A stretch of 7,177 nucleotides of DNA from a bacterium. Lineage in GTDB: Bacteria > Bacteroidota > Ignavibacteria > Kapaibacteriales > UBA2268. The position numbers and the translations under genes are program-made. The DNA is taken from positions 1 to 7,177 of the forward strand of contig JAUHXN010000151.1 in the NCBI GenBank assembly GCA_030426865.1, in the 5' to 3' direction. The notes below the pieces were generated by a model that was not told where the DNA came from, searched no databases, and saw only the letters and a program-made list of their open reading frames with translations. Position 1 is the stretch's first letter; each line of letters begins with the position of its first letter. Below, one piece after another: positions 6,377 to 7,177 of this stretch.

Positions 6377-7177
6377 TTAGAATACATAGATTAATCGAGC
6401 CATAGGCACTAGTAACGAGTTCATTTCCCAAGGTCTAGGTGACTTTCTGAAAGCTACAGCATAGCCATTAGCTTCTAATCGGATTGAGAATGTATTCTCA
6501 ACTACAGGAACTTGTACCCATCCATTGAACTGTAATGATTCGTCGAAATACTGAATACCACCACCAAATGGAGTTGTATTATTAGTAGTCATGAATTCTA
6601 ATTTACCAGATATTCCACCAATAAACTCACTTCCTCTTTCTTCTAAGTTAACACTTGGATCATCCAAATCTTCGTTGATTTCGTAGCCCCAAGTTTCCAT
6701 TGAGTAACCAGTACCACCAACACTAAATCGCATAAAGTAGTCTTCGTCTACACTGATACCAAAAGTATAGTGAACTTGAGTGTTAAATCTCAATAAATAA
6801 TCGTTGCTCAAAGCACTTCTTTGGAAAGTGAAAGGATCAGTGTCCACATTCATATTACCATTTCCAGGTTCTGCATCGCCGAATACGTATCCAAATTGTA
6901 CTTGGAATACATCACTACGTGGGATGATAGCAAATGGAAAATCTAATACACCAGCTATACCAACACCACCATAAGTCATAGTTCTTTGTTGGTTATAAAC
7001 ATCTTCAGAGAATGAAGCCCATCCATCTGTAGGAAGTATAAGACCAAATTTCACATTCTTCCATATAGCAGAAAGAGTCATTCGATTACTCCAGAATGAA
7101 GGATAGTTAATACCTTCAATACCGTATTTCAATTCAACACCGAAATTAGGTAAGTAATCATTAGTTGCTCTACGAGG
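6377..7177 (-). CDS. Predicted outer-membrane beta-barrel protein, C-terminal part (5' end outside the window), function unknown
   Basis: The frame is open to the right edge, giving at least 266 residues; the edge peptide reads PRRATNDYLPNFGVE. A TTG codon at 7132 could be taken as a start, but it gives no signal peptide and coding-like sequence continues upstream, so it is almost certainly an internal leucine. The protein is rich in Gly, Phe, Tyr and Asn with amphipathic strands (VKFGLIL, VFQVQFGYVFG, YFMRFSVGGTGYSM, FSIRLEANGYAVAF) and acidic loops (EINEDLDDPSVNLEE). It ends MARLIYVF with a terminal Phe, the usual C-terminal signal read by the BAM assembly machinery. This supports an outer-membrane barrel. 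The missing N-terminus should hold the signal peptide. It is followed after 22 bases by the second barrel gene in the same direction, probably in one operon. I do not recognise the family. Confidence 0.75.
   Translation of the reverse strand, partial: PRRATNDYLPNFGVELKYGIEGINYPSFWSNRMTLSAIWKNVKFGLILPTDGWASFSEDVYNQQRTMTYGGVGIAGVLDFPFAIIPRSDVFQVQFGYVFGDAEPGNGNMNVDTDPFTFQRSALSNDYLLRFNTQVHYTFGISVDEDYFMRFSVGGTGYSMETWGYEINEDLDDPSVNLEERGSEFIGGISGKLEFMTTNNTTPFGGGIQYFDESLQFNGWVQVPVVENTFSIRLEANGYAVAFRKSPRPWEMNSLLVPMARLIYVF

Noticed and set aside
6355..6387. Upstream ATG extension of the second barrel gene (MYSNNCITERK).
   Set aside because: It would bury the signal peptide and overlap the upstream gene by 11 bases; the ATGs at 6354 and 6348 fit better.

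Overview
This is an AT-rich bacterial chromosome segment with seven genes, two of them cut by the window ends. It looks like ordinary chromosome: I see no insertion sequence, CRISPR array, tRNA, rRNA or phage gene. Several signs point to the Bacteroidota/Chlorobiota (FCB) group, perhaps an Ignavibacteria- or Kapabacteria-like lineage. Starts mostly lack strong Shine-Dalgarno sequences, both promoters in the divergent gap carry a Bacteroidota-type -7 box (TAnnTTTG), and about half the window encodes outer-membrane or periplasmic proteins. The lineage is inferred from these traits, not from a database match.

Layout. (1) Positions 1-1342, minus strand: the first 14 codons of a Rossmann-fold oxidoreductase (possibly dapB), a strong intrinsic terminator at 70-114, and a complete class I/II PLP aminotransferase of the alanine aminotransferase (AlaA-like) type. 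(2) Positions 1343-1597: a divergent intergenic region with a TATATTTG box facing each way, a 12-bp palindrome and a short dyad. (3) Positions 1598-3459, plus strand: a secreted M28 metallopeptidase of the carboxypeptidase Q type, translationally coupled through an ATGA overlap to a short-form orotate phosphoribosyltransferase (pyrE). (4) Positions 3466-4821, minus strand: an exported protein combining a von Willebrand factor A domain with a C-terminal OmpA peptidoglycan-binding domain. It converges on pyrE with only 6 bases between the stop codons. (5) Positions 4847-4881: an intrinsic terminator for the gene pair to its right. (6) Positions 4891-7177, minus strand: two adjacent genes for predicted outer-membrane beta-barrel proteins of unknown function, the upstream one running off the right edge.

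How the genes relate. The left part is amino-acid and pyrimidine metabolism plus peptide turnover. The aminotransferase and the dapB-like gene point the same way but are separated by a terminator. The right part is cell envelope. The two barrel genes are probably one transcription unit, and the vWA-OmpA protein is probably a peptidoglycan-anchored binding protein expressed separately or by read-through. I found no convincing evidence of a new multi-gene system. The least explained material is the barrel-protein pair and the vWA-OmpA protein.
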